Of a stretch of 57,211 nt of DNA, positions 16,024 to 24,163 are shown piece after piece; position 1 is the first letter of the stretch, and every line of letters starts with the position of its first letter. Position numbers and translations under genes: made by a program. This DNA comes from Acidobacteriota bacterium (GTDB lineage: Bacteria > Acidobacteriota > Terriglobia > Bryobacterales > Bryobacteraceae), in the NCBI GenBank assembly GCA_026394055.1, contig JAPKYZ010000047.1:1-57211 (forward strand), read 5' to 3'. The notes below the pieces were generated by a model. It was not told the origin of the DNA. It saw only the letters and a program-made list of their open reading frames with translations, and made no database searches.

Positions 16024-17757
16024 TTACCAGGTCCTTACGGTGGGTTTGCTGCGGTAGCCCGGAATGGCGCTGAGACCGCTATCTTGAATGCGCCAGGGGG
16101 ACGGCATCGTGTCCACCCGGGCTTGTTCGGGCATGGCCGGCGGCGCACTGTCCGCGGGCTTCTTCTTGGAATTCTCTTTGGCCACCGGGGCGGCTCGCAC
16201 CACCGTCGATGAAGCGCGCGCCGGCGTCGTGACCACCGGCGGCGGCGTCTCTTGCGCCACTGTTTGACCAGCGGGAGAGGTCACTGACGGCCCAGTCGTG
16301 CCGGCCGCCGCCGTCGTGACCACCGGGGCCGCCGGGCTGTCCGCCGACATCGTCATCTTGGGCACCGCGGCCACGGCCATCTTTTTCTGTTTCGCCGAAG
16401 CCTTGCGGCGGTCCTGATTCTGGCTGACCGGGGCGGGCGGAGGAGCTTTCAGCGACGGCATCATTTCGCGCGGGAAGTATGGCGTGGGCACCGGCGCCCC
16501 GGCGGGAATCGGCTCGGCTATCTCCGGGGTGACAATCACCACCAGCTCCGTCTTCGACCGGCTGGAATCCTTGCTCTTAAACAACGCGCCCAGCACCGGC
16601 AGGTTCGACAAACCGGGAATCCGCGACATCGTCTCCGTCACGCGATCATCAATCAAGCCGCCGATCACAAAGCTCTGGCCTTGGCTGAGCTCGATGTTAG
16701 TTTCCACGCGTCGCGTAGCCAACGCCGGGATGCGGAAGCCGGAGATGGTGACGCTGTTCGATAGATCGAGCGTGCTCACTTCAGGCTTGACGTAGAGCTT
16801 GATGGTGCCGTGTTCGGTCAACACCGGGTTGAACGTCAGACGTACACCGAACTCGCGGAAGATGATGGTGATCGCACCCGCGCTGGCGCCGCCTTGCGCC
16901 ATCGGGATCGGGAACTCACCACCCACCAGGAAGCTGGCCTCCTTACCGCTGGTGGTGACCAGGTTGGGCTCGGCGAGAATCTGCAGCAGGCCCTCACTTT
17001 GCAGGGCCCGGATAAAGGTCATCAGGTTCAGGTCCGGCCGGAAGGCGAAGATGTTCAACGCGTCGGAGATGCCAACCTTGGTTTCGCCCCCTTCAATGGT
17101 GACGTTCGGCGCGGCGAACTGCCCGGTCGTGACGCGGCCAATCGTGTTGCCCGTGCCCAGCGGCACCAGATTCACCGCGAACGATTTGCCGGCGTTGCGA
17201 TTGATCTCGGCAAACTTGACGCGCAACACGATCTGCTTGGCCACGGGCGCCGAATCGATCTGAAGATTGTTCACCACCGTCTTAGCCAGCGGCGTGGCGA
17301 TGGCCGCCGCCCGGTCCGATACTTCCTTGGTTGAGACCCGGCCCATCAAGGTCACTTCATCGCGGGCGGCCCGCACCTGAATGTCTTCGCGGGGGAACGT
17401 CTCTTTCAGTAGCTGCTTGATCGGCTCCACGTTGTGTTCCACCGTGACGTTGTAGATGGTGCGCTGCCCGCTGCGCGCCCAAACGACCACGGTGGCCGTG
17501 CCATGGCTTTTGCCGTGCAACAGAAACTCTTCGGGCGTAGCGGCGACGGCGTCCACCACCAGCGGGTCGCTCGTCGAGATCTGACGGATGGGCAGCGGGT
17601 AGTCGATCAACAGACTGCGCCCCATGGTGACGCGCAAATCCGCCGTGGACAGGGCGGGGGCGCTGGTTCGCGTAATTGCTTCGGTGCCGGTGGCCGGGCC
17701 TTCACCATAGCCGGGATGCGCGGTGGCCAATAAAATCAGGGTTGCCAGGTGCTTCAT
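16024..17757 (-). CDS. cpaC: Tad secretin CpaC/RcpA with long Ala/Pro-rich C-terminal tail
   Basis: This outer-membrane secretin is the exit channel of the Tad pilus. After a signal peptide, the N-terminal CpaC/T2SS-N domain (LRVTMGRSLLIDYPLPIRQIS) is followed by a BON-like segment (EDIQVRAARDEVTLMGRVS, about residues 120-165). The secretin domain (about residues 170-425) includes LLQILAEPNLVTTSGKEASFLVGGEFPIP and the signature SFVIGGLIDDRVTETMSRIPGLSNLPVLGALF. Residues from about 430 to 577 are low-complexity, rich in Ala, Pro, Thr and Lys (KASAKQKK, TTAAAGTTG), and end in PGYRSKPTVRTW. This tail is not part of the usual secretin and could bind peptidoglycan or a pilotin-like partner. The start overlaps the cpaB stop by ATGA. 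Confidence 0.92.
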   Translation of the reverse strand: MKHLATLILLATAHPGYGEGPATGTEAITRTSAPALSTADLRVTMGRSLLIDYPLPIRQISTSDPLVVDAVAATPEEFLLHGKSHGTATVVVWARSGQRTIYNVTVEHNVEPIKQLLKETFPREDIQVRAARDEVTLMGRVSTKEVSDRAAAIATPLAKTVVNNLQIDSAPVAKQIVLRVKFAEINRNAGKSFAVNLVPLGTGNTIGRVTTGQFAAPNVTIEGGETKVGISDALNIFAFRPDLNLMTFIRALQSEGLLQILAEPNLVTTSGKEASFLVGGEFPIPMAQGGASAGAITIIFREFGVRLTFNPVLTEHGTIKLYVKPEVSTLDLSNSVTISGFRIPALATRRVETNIELSQGQSFVIGGLIDDRVTETMSRIPGLSNLPVLGALFKSKDSSRSKTELVVIVTPEIAEPIPAGAPVPTPYFPREMMPSLKAPPPAPVSQNQDRRKASAKQKKMAVAAVPKMTMSADSPAAPVVTTAAAGTTGPSVTSPAGQTVAQETPPPVVTTPARASSTVVRAAPVAKENSKKKPADSAPPAMPEQARVDTMPSPWRIQDSGLSAIPGYRSKPTVRTW

Positions 17758-18752
17758 TGGTTCGCCTCAGGGTTCGGGTCAGGTGTGCCGTCGGGGGGCG
17801 GGTCAACGGGAGCAGCGCCGCTCGACGGGCGGGCCGGAGCCACTTTCTCCGTAGTGCGCTTGTCGCCGCGGATCATGATGATCTCGTTGGGTACCTCCGG
17901 CACCAGCTTCGGGATGAAGGGCTTTCGCACTTCTGCCACGGGCACCGGCCGCGGGGTGCGCTTGCGGGGGCGCGGGGCCACCGGCTCCTGCAAGTCGACG
18001 TTGGGGCCCTCCATGCGCTCGGCCGCGACGCGGTCATCCGCCGTGCCATAGAGCTTGTAGCCATTTGATCCCGGCGTTGGCTTGATCTCACTGTCCTTGG
18101 AATTGCGCAGCACCAGCTGGATGTGGCCTTCGGTTTGCGCCAGCGTCATGATCTCCGCCTGTGCGGGGGTCACCAGCAGCGTGACCGACTGGTAGTTGAT
18201 TGCCTGCCCTTTGGCATCGGGCGCCAGCGCCTGGCCGGAGCTCAGCACGGTGATGTTCTGCAGCACCGTGGTGGTCATGGTGGCGGTGGCTTTTGGGGGA
18301 CGCCCTGTCACCAGCACGTCGACATGCAGGCCCGGCTGAACAAAGCCCACCACGCCCACCACGTCGCTGACCTTCAGCGACACGGCGCGCATACCCGTGG
18401 GGATGATCGGCGCCAGGCCCATGCCCGCGCCCTTGGGCGCCACGCGGCCTTCCACCAGCGGCTCATCGAGCAGGATGTTGGAGATCACCGGGCGGTCCAC
18501 CACTTCTTCCAACTTCGAAAAGCCGCCCTTGGGAAAGGCGGACGTGGGTGTCTTGATAAGCTTGACGTCCTCGGCCTTCAGCGTGGAGCCGACCGCCAGC
18601 GGCTTGGTGGCCACCACCAGATCCTTGGTTTCAACGACGGCCGCCTGGCCACCGCCCCCGCCACCGCCCTTGGAGAGTTGATAAAAGATGCCCGAGACGA
18701 CCAGCGCAAATAGCAGGCTGACCCCGAGCACCGTAATGAAGCGACGATCCAT
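17754..18752 (-). CDS. cpaB: Flp pilus assembly protein CpaB/RcpC
   Basis: CpaB/RcpC is a periplasmic, inner-membrane-anchored SAF-domain protein that assists the Tad secretin. One N-terminal membrane helix (FITVLGVSLLFALVVSGIFY) is followed by a glycine run (KGGGGGGGQ). The SAF domain reads VVATKPLAVGSTLKAEDVKL (about residues 46-65). The RcpC/CpaB domain includes MRAVSLKVSDVVGVVGFVQPGLHVDVLVTG and TVLQNITVLSSGQ. The last ~80 residues are charged and proline-rich (EPVAPRPRKRTPRPVPVAEVR ... PPPDGTPDPNPEANQ), probably disordered like the tail of the neighbouring secretin. The gene is six bases after cpaA and overlaps cpaC. Confidence 0.93.
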   Translation of the reverse strand: MDRRFITVLGVSLLFALVVSGIFYQLSKGGGGGGGQAAVVETKDLVVATKPLAVGSTLKAEDVKLIKTPTSAFPKGGFSKLEEVVDRPVISNILLDEPLVEGRVAPKGAGMGLAPIIPTGMRAVSLKVSDVVGVVGFVQPGLHVDVLVTGRPPKATATMTTTVLQNITVLSSGQALAPDAKGQAINYQSVTLLVTPAQAEIMTLAQTEGHIQLVLRNSKDSEIKPTPGSNGYKLYGTADDRVAAERMEGPNVDLQEPVAPRPRKRTPRPVPVAEVRKPFIPKLVPEVPNEIIMIRGDKRTTEKVAPARPSSGAAPVDPPPDGTPDPNPEANQ

Positions 18753-18758
18753 GTCCGG

Positions 18759-19190
18759 CTAACTTCCCTGACCCGCCAGCGCGATCCACGCCCCTAACGC
18801 GATTGGCGGCGCGTAGGGAATCGAGCGTTTCGTCTTGTCCTTCACCATCACGATCACCGCCAGCGCCACCAGCGCCCCAATGATCGCCGTCCACCAAGCG
18901 GCCGTCCATAACAGCGACGGACCCAGAATGGCGCCGAAACCCGCCATCAGCTTGATGTCGCCGCCGCCCATCCCACCCATCAGGTAGAAGACCAGGAAGA
19001 CGGCAAACCCACAGGCCGCGCCCGCCAGGCTGGTGCCCAGCCCGGAGAGTCCGGTCCGGAAGACGTGCAGCGTCAACCCGGCCGCGAGCGCAGTGATCGG
19101 AATCCAGTTCGAGATGGTGCGATGGCGCAAGTCCTCCGCAATGGCCGCGGTTCCGGCCACTAAGGCAGCGCCAAATTCCCAGGTGAGCAT
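18759..19190 (-). CDS. cpaA: Prepilin peptidase CpaA/TadV (A24 aspartic protease)
   Basis: This 143-aa polytopic membrane peptidase processes Flp-type prepilins. The two catalytic aspartates of the A24 family are visible: AAIAEDLRHRTISNW (Asp followed by the typical R-x-I-x-N-W) and the GxGD motif as MGGGDIKLMAG. About five hydrophobic segments cover the chain. The short length without an N-terminal methylase domain fits CpaA/TadV rather than PilD. AAGGAG lies 14 bases upstream of the ATG, slightly far. It is the first gene of the Tad operon seen here; no pilin gene precedes it before the terminator at 19252. Confidence 0.9.
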   Translation of the reverse strand: MLTWEFGAALVAGTAAIAEDLRHRTISNWIPITALAAGLTLHVFRTGLSGLGTSLAGAACGFAVFLVFYLMGGMGGGDIKLMAGFGAILGPSLLWTAAWWTAIIGALVALAVIVMVKDKTKRSIPYAPPIALGAWIALAGQGS

Positions 19191-19251
19191 CTCGATCTTT
19201 GAGACTCCTTCTCACCTTTGTTCTTCGGCTAGATTGTTGGGTTCCGATAGC

Positions 19252-19276
19252 AAAAGACCCCGCACGGGGCGGGGTC
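19252..19276 (-). terminator. Intrinsic terminator of the Gfo/Idh-amidase-phosphatase transcript
   Basis: An eight-pair perfect stem (GACCCCGC/GCGGGGTC, loop of five) is followed on the minus strand by TTTTG. It lies about 70 bases after the oxidoreductase stop and about 60 bases before cpaA, so it separates that transcript from the Tad operon. The rest of the 157-base gap should hold the Tad promoter, but no strong hexamers stand out. Confidence 0.75.
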
Positions 19277-19347
19277 AGTTGACTGCACTACGCACAACAC
19301 CTGAGCCGGTGTGGCGATCCAGCTTAGGCCGGAAACAGGGGCGGCCC

Positions 19348-20646
19348 TTAGCCGCGCTTGATGTTCTCCTGGGCAAAGTCCCACTCGATCATCCGCTTTT
19401 CACGGGCCGACTGGTTCACCATATGGGCGCACGCCGCGGCGCGATGGCCGACGGTGGCATCTTCCCAATGAGCCTTGCGAGTGCGGATCGCGTTCAGCCA
19501 GTGGCCGAAGTGCGTGTACGTTGATTCCAAGCCACCCTGCCGGTACTCTTCGGCACCGGAGCGGAGTTTCGGCACCCGCGTCCCCGGCATTTCCGACGCC
19601 CGAACTTTGGCGTCGCGGTAGTAGGCGTCCTGCAAGCGAGACGGCCAGCTTTCGACGATCCAGCGATTGTCCTCTTGCGGCGACTCTGGCGTGAAGGTCA
19701 ACGATTCGCCCACCGAGAGCGTTCCTTCCGTGCCCAGGAACTGGAAGCTGGCGTCTTGGCTGGACTGGTTGTTGAACGTCGAGCTCAAGTTCACGGTGAA
19801 GCCTTCCGGGTACTCGAGAATCGCATTGATCGTGTCCGGCACGTCGCGCGATTCCTTCCAGCGGTACAGCTCGCCCAGGGCCACCACGCGCGCCGGCATG
19901 CGTGCGTTCATCAGGTAATGGATGGTGGTGCACAGGTGCACAAACAGGTCCGTGGCGATGCCGCCCGAATAGTCGTTGTAGCAGCGCCAGCGGAAGAAAC
20001 GTTCGAGCGAGAAGGCGTGCTTGGACGCGGGGCCCTGGAACATCTCCCAATCGCAGGTGGCGGCCGAAGCATCCGGCGGGATCGGATAAATCCAGGCGCC
20101 GCCCGCCGTGTTGCGGTTATACGCCGCGCGGATCATGGTGACTTTGCCCAACCGCCCTTGGGCGATCATCTGCTTGGCCTTGTTCTGCACTTCGCTGGAC
20201 ACGCCTTGGCTGCCCACTTGCACGATCTTGCCGGAGGACTTCGCCGCCTGGATGATCTCGAGACCTTCCTCAACGCGATACGTCAGCGGCTTCTCGGTAT
20301 AGACATCCTTGCCGGCCTTCAGCGCTTCGACAATGTGGGTCTTGTGCCAGTGGTCCGGTGAGGCCACCACCACCGCGTCAATCGACTTGTCGGCCAGGAT
20401 CGCGCGCCAGTCCGTGGCGGCGGTGGCCTTGGTGCGCTCCATCGCACGCTCCACGCGGCCTTTGTAGGCATCGCAGACCTTGGTGATGACGGCGCCGGGG
20501 TGCTGCATGAGGGCGTTCATCAACTCATGGGAGCGGGCCCCACACCCGATGACGCCCACCTGGACGCGGTCATTGGCGGCAAAGGCGGCCGGGGCAGCCG
20601 GAGCAACAGCAGCGCTTTTCAGCAGCGCGCGGCGAGAAAGTTCCAT
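19348..20646 (-). CDS. Gfo/Idh/MocA family oxidoreductase with Tat-type signal
   Basis: This NAD(P)-dependent oxidoreductase has 432 aa. The N-terminus (MELSRRALLKSAAVAPAAPAAFA) carries a twin-arginine motif, a hydrophobic stretch and an AxA site, so the enzyme is probably exported folded with its cofactor. The Rossmann motif is VGVIGCGARSHELM, and the conserved EKP motif is YTEKPLTYRVEEGLEI (about residues 115-130). Exported Gfo/Idh proteins are common in Acidobacteria and Planctomycetes, generally linked with sugar oxidation, but the substrate here is unknown. It begins 37 bases after the amidase gene on the same strand and is followed by a strong terminator, making it the end of a three-gene unit. 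Confidence 0.92.
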   Translation of the reverse strand: MELSRRALLKSAAVAPAAPAAFAANDRVQVGVIGCGARSHELMNALMQHPGAVITKVCDAYKGRVERAMERTKATAATDWRAILADKSIDAVVVASPDHWHKTHIVEALKAGKDVYTEKPLTYRVEEGLEIIQAAKSSGKIVQVGSQGVSSEVQNKAKQMIAQGRLGKVTMIRAAYNRNTAGGAWIYPIPPDASAATCDWEMFQGPASKHAFSLERFFRWRCYNDYSGGIATDLFVHLCTTIHYLMNARMPARVVALGELYRWKESRDVPDTINAILEYPEGFTVNLSSTFNNQSSQDASFQFLGTEGTLSVGESLTFTPESPQEDNRWIVESWPSRLQDAYYRDAKVRASEMPGTRVPKLRSGAEEYRQGGLESTYTHFGHWLNAIRTRKAHWEDATVGHRAAACAHMVNQSAREKRMIEWDFAQENIKRG

Positions 20647-20683
20647 GTGGCGATTATAGGTGACGGGTCAGACGGTAGTGCGT

Positions 20684-22018
20684 CTACTCCCAAACCGGCT
20701 TGAGCGGACCAATGCCTTGCTCCATCTGCGCCCCCACCTGCAGCAGCGCCTCTTCTTCGTGATGCCGCCCCAGCAGTTGCAGGCCGATCGGCAGCTTGTC
20801 CGAAGTGAGCCCCCCGGGCAGCGAGAGCGCCGGAATTCCCAGCAGGTTGATGGGGCGGGCCAGGCGCGTGGTGGCCAGGCGCAGGTCGTACTCAACGCCG
20901 TTGAGAGACAGTACGTTGTCGCCGATCTTGGGCGCGGGCGTGGGCGAGGCGGGCGTCAGCAGGACGTCGCAATGTTCAAAGACCTTCAAGAACCGCCGCT
21001 CCGCCGCCACCCGGTGGCGTTGGGCACGAAGATACAACTGCGGGTCCTGCGCGTGGCCTTGCTCGAACCGGGCCCGCACGTCGGCGCCAAACTCATCGCG
21101 GCGGTCCCAGAGATCCACCATCTGGTCGGCAGCCTCAGCGAAGATGATCTTCAGCGCCAGGTCCACCAACTCCTCCCCGGCGTCGATCGTCACCGGTACG
21201 ATCTCGCAGCCACTGAACTGAGCCGCGCGATGCACGGCCGCAGTTACTTCGGGCAGTGAGTGGTCAAAAAAGAAGTTCTGTGGAATGCCTAGGCGCAGCC
21301 CTTTCGGCAGCTCGAGCGAGCTCGCTTTGCCCGTCAGTGCATCGTAGGAAGCCGCCACATCGCCCACCGTGCGCGCCAGCGGACCCATGTGGTCCAGCGA
21401 CTCCGACAGCGCCCGGCAGCCGGCGGTCGAGAGCTTGCCGAATGTCGGCTTCAGGCCGGAGACGCCGCAGAACGAGGCCGGGATGCGGATGGAGCCGCCG
21501 GTGTCGGTTCCGGTCGCCATAAAGCACATGCCCATCGCCGTCGCCACACCGGAGCCACCGGACGAGCCTCCCGGGATCCGCTCCACATCCCACGGGTTGC
21601 GGACCGGGCCAAAGTGCGGGTTCGAAGACGTGATGCCGTAGGCAAACTCATGCAGCCCCAGCTTGCCCAAGGAGACCGCGCCCGCCTGCTTCAAGATCGC
21701 CACCACGTCCGCGTCCTGCGTGGGTACGTGGTCAGCAAAGATCCGGCTGCCGTAGGTGGTGCGGACCCCCGCGGTATCAAACAGATCCTTGTGCGCGATC
21801 GGAATGCCGTGGAGCGGACCCCGGCCGGTTCCGGCGGCTAGTTCCGCATCGGCCTGACAAGCTGCCTCCAGAGCCGCTTCGGCGGTGACGGTGAGAAAGG
21901 CATTGACGCGCGCATTGTGCCGGTCGATCTGGCGGAGACACTCAGTGGTCAACTCCACTGACGAGACCTGTTTGGCGCGCAACGCCGCGCCGGCTTCACG
22001 GATGTTCATGGGCTTCAA
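20684..22018 (-). CDS. Amidase, amidase-signature family (GatA-like)
   Basis: This amidase-signature hydrolase has 444 aa and carries a Ser-cisSer-Lys triad. The lysine is in GIPIAHKDLFDTAGVRTTYGS, the cis-serine in PGGSSGGSGVATA, and the nucleophile in GTDTGGSIRIPASFCG, followed by LKPTFGKLS. It resembles GatA, but no GatB or GatC gene is adjacent, and the spacing and C-terminal end (GGLTSDKLPIGLQLLGRHHEEEALL) are equally typical of stand-alone amidases. No signal peptide is seen, so it is cytoplasmic. It lies between the exported oxidoreductase and the phosphatase-superfamily protein and is probably in their transcript. The amide substrate is unknown. Confidence 0.9.
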   Translation of the reverse strand: MKPMNIREAGAALRAKQVSSVELTTECLRQIDRHNARVNAFLTVTAEAALEAACQADAELAAGTGRGPLHGIPIAHKDLFDTAGVRTTYGSRIFADHVPTQDADVVAILKQAGAVSLGKLGLHEFAYGITSSNPHFGPVRNPWDVERIPGGSSGGSGVATAMGMCFMATGTDTGGSIRIPASFCGVSGLKPTFGKLSTAGCRALSESLDHMGPLARTVGDVAASYDALTGKASSLELPKGLRLGIPQNFFFDHSLPEVTAAVHRAAQFSGCEIVPVTIDAGEELVDLALKIIFAEAADQMVDLWDRRDEFGADVRARFEQGHAQDPQLYLRAQRHRVAAERRFLKVFEHCDVLLTPASPTPAPKIGDNVLSLNGVEYDLRLATTRLARPINLLGIPALSLPGGLTSDKLPIGLQLLGRHHEEEALLQVGAQMEQGIGPLKPVWE

Positions 22019-22050
22019 AAAGAAAACCCTAGTGTATGCCGAAAGCGCGG

Positions 22051-22914
22051 CTACTTCTTATTCAGTGCGGCGCTCACCGCGCGCCCCGTCCAGCAGGAAT
22101 GCGGCGCGATCCCCATCACCTTCGCCACGGTCGGCGCGGTGTCCAGCGAATTGACCGGTACCGTCAGCTCACCCTTCTTCACGCCCGGCCCAGCGATCAT
22201 CCACGGCACTTCGAGCTCGGTCATCGTCAAGCCGCCATGCCCTTTGTTCACCCCGCCGTGGTCCGCGATGATGATCAGCACGGCGTCGCGGCCGATGGTG
22301 TCCATCATGTTGCCGATTAACCCGTCGGCCTCTTCCACCGCCGCGTAGTATTCAGGCGTCAACCAACCGTAGCGGTGGCCCGCGTGGTCGACATCGTCTA
22401 GGTGCACGAACAGCAAATCCGGCTTCTTCGCCTGCCAATGCTCGATCGCCTTCTTCATGGTGACGGTGGACTTCAGCACGTGCTCCAGCCGCTGCGGAGC
22501 TTTGGCTTCCACTAGCCGCCCGAAGCCTTCCCAATCATGCAGAACGGCAATTTCGGCTTTCGGCCGCGCGGCTCGCAGGACGCCGAAGATGGTGGGGAAG
22601 ACGTGGTCCGGTTGCTTGCAAACGGACGCGATCTCGAACTTGTCCGGCTGCCACTCATTCGAGGTGACGCCATGCTGCTCCGGCCCCGCGCCCATGATCA
22701 TGGAGGCCCAGTTGGGGCTCGACACCGTCGGCATCACACCGCGAGCTTTCAGGGTCCAGGAGCCGCGCTCCATCAGCTGGTGAAGCCGCGGCGTTTTCGC
22801 CGTGCGCACGCCATCGGTGGAGAGTCCATCGACGCCCACAATCACGACTTTCGTTTCGGCGGAGAGCTGTAATACGGCTGCAACGGTAATCAAGCTAGCA
22901 TTGATGATTCTCAT
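22051..22914 (-). CDS. Secreted alkaline-phosphatase-superfamily hydrolase (type I phosphodiesterase/nucleotide pyrophosphatase-like)
   Basis: This is a metal-dependent phospho- or phosphonohydrolase of 287 aa. The signal peptide is MRIINASLITVAAVLQLSA. Superfamily ligands are visible: VIVGVDGLSTDG (first metal Asp), the nucleophile segment MPTVSSPNWASMIMGAGPEQHG (Ser at the NPP Thr position), HLDDVDHAGHRYGW (Asp and His), IIIADHGG (Asp-His) and a later His in KGHGGLT. The family includes nucleotide pyrophosphatases and phosphonoacetate hydrolase. The latter is tempting because the divergent neighbours handle phosphonates, but no diagnostic residue was identified. The start overlaps that of the divergent transporter; an alternative ATG lies at 22926. 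Confidence 0.85.
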   Translation of the reverse strand: MRIINASLITVAAVLQLSAETKVVIVGVDGLSTDGVRTAKTPRLHQLMERGSWTLKARGVMPTVSSPNWASMIMGAGPEQHGVTSNEWQPDKFEIASVCKQPDHVFPTIFGVLRAARPKAEIAVLHDWEGFGRLVEAKAPQRLEHVLKSTVTMKKAIEHWQAKKPDLLFVHLDDVDHAGHRYGWLTPEYYAAVEEADGLIGNMMDTIGRDAVLIIIADHGGVNKGHGGLTMTELEVPWMIAGPGVKKGELTVPVNSLDTAPTVAKVMGIAPHSCWTGRAVSAALNKK

Positions 22915-24163
22915 GAAGACCCGCATATTTGTGATCACTTGGCTATCGTACGCGGGCTTCTACTTTTGCCGCAAAAACTTTTCGGTTTTAATGCCGTTAC
23001 TGGCGCGTGACGAAGGGTTTTCCAGCGATCAACTGGCCAATGCGCTCTTCATCTACAGCGTCTTCTATGCGGTGGGGCAGCTGTCCAGTGGCCTGATGTC
23101 GGACTGGTTGGGCCCGCGTCGCGTGGTCAGCGCCGGCATGCTGGTTTCGGCGATGGCCACCGCTTTGATGGGCGAGGCCAACTCCCTCTGGGAGCTGACG
23201 TTGCTGCAAGGTGTGAATGGCTTCGCGCAGGCGTGTGGCTGGCCTGGCCTGTTAAAGTTGATGGCCAACTGGTTTGAGGGCCGTACGCGCGGCCTCACCA
23301 TGAGCCTCTGGGGCACCAACATGGTGCTGGGCGGATTCTTCGCCACGGTCTTTGCGACCTGGGCGGCCACGGGTCCGCTGATGCTGGCGCTCGGGTGGCG
23401 GCGCGGTCTCTGGTGGCCGGCCATGGTGCTGGGGGTGTTGGCGGTAATCTTCGCCCTGGTCGCGCGGGACCGCCCCGCGGATTTGGTCGAAGCCGCCGGA
23501 CCTCGCCGCGGCCAGTGGCAGGGCCTGGGCGAAGTGCTCCGGACCAAGGCCATTCTGGTGATCACCGGGATGTACTTCACGGTGAAGCTGGCGCGGTATG
23601 TGTTCCTGTTCTGGCTGCCGCTCTACATGACGCAGCGGTTGGGCTACCCGGCGGCGGAAGCAGGCTACACATCGTCGATCTTTGAGCTGGTGGGCTTCAC
23701 GGGCGTCATTCTGGCGGGCTTCTTGTCTGACCGGGTGGCGCGTGGACGGCGCTTCCCCGTGGGCGCTTTGATGATGTTCGCCCTGGCCGTGCTGTGCTTG
23801 ATCCACCCCGCGCTGGCGAGCTTGGGCCGGTGGGGCAACATTGTCGGCATTGCCTTGATCGGCATGATGACCTTTGGCCCCGACACGCTGATGGCGGGCG
23901 CCGGTGTGCAGGATTCTGTGCGCCGCGAAGTGACCGCGACGGCTGGCGGGTTCACCAATGCCGTCGGCTCACTGGGGCAGATCGTCTCGCCGTTTGTGGC
24001 GTCCATGGTCTCCACCCGCTTTGGATGGGACGCGGTGTTTTACCTGCTGGTGGTGGTGGCCGCGGCGGGCGGCGGCATTTTGGCCACACAATGGAATTTC
24101 AGGAGAGAAGAAGCATGCAGCAATATGACGTCGCCATCGTCGGCGGTGGCATCGTCGGTTTAG
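22913..24163 (+). CDS. MFS transporter of the organophosphate:phosphate antiporter (OPA/GlpT-UhpT) type
   Basis: This is a 12-helix inner-membrane transporter of 416 aa. The ATG at 22913 places MKTRIFVITWLSYAGFYFCRKNFSVLMP at the N-terminus. The YxxFYFCRKNFS signature, with its basic pair, is characteristic of the OPA group (GlpT, UhpT, phosphoglycerate transporters). SDWLGPRRV between helices 2 and 3 is the MFS loop motif, and LMANWFEGRTRGLTMSLWGTNMVLGG is a second family stretch. The gene overlaps the next one by 49 bases. With a FAD amine oxidase and phosphonoacetaldehyde hydrolase downstream, the likely cargo is a phosphonate such as 2-aminoethylphosphonate or an N-methyl derivative (inference). 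No strong ribosome-binding site precedes the start, and the divergent gene begins one base away. Confidence 0.88.
   Translation: MKTRIFVITWLSYAGFYFCRKNFSVLMPLLARDEGFSSDQLANALFIYSVFYAVGQLSSGLMSDWLGPRRVVSAGMLVSAMATALMGEANSLWELTLLQGVNGFAQACGWPGLLKLMANWFEGRTRGLTMSLWGTNMVLGGFFATVFATWAATGPLMLALGWRRGLWWPAMVLGVLAVIFALVARDRPADLVEAAGPRRGQWQGLGEVLRTKAILVITGMYFTVKLARYVFLFWLPLYMTQRLGYPAAEAGYTSSIFELVGFTGVILAGFLSDRVARGRRFPVGALMMFALAVLCLIHPALASLGRWGNIVGIALIGMMTFGPDTLMAGAGVQDSVRREVTATAGGFTNAVGSLGQIVSPFVASMVSTRFGWDAVFYLLVVVAAAGGGILATQWNFRREEACSNMTSPSSAVASSV

Noticed and set aside
20684..22018. GatA subunit of Glu-tRNA(Gln) amidotransferase
   Set aside because: Active-site motifs are shared by all amidase-signature enzymes, and gatB/gatC are not adjacent; a stand-alone amidase is the safer call.
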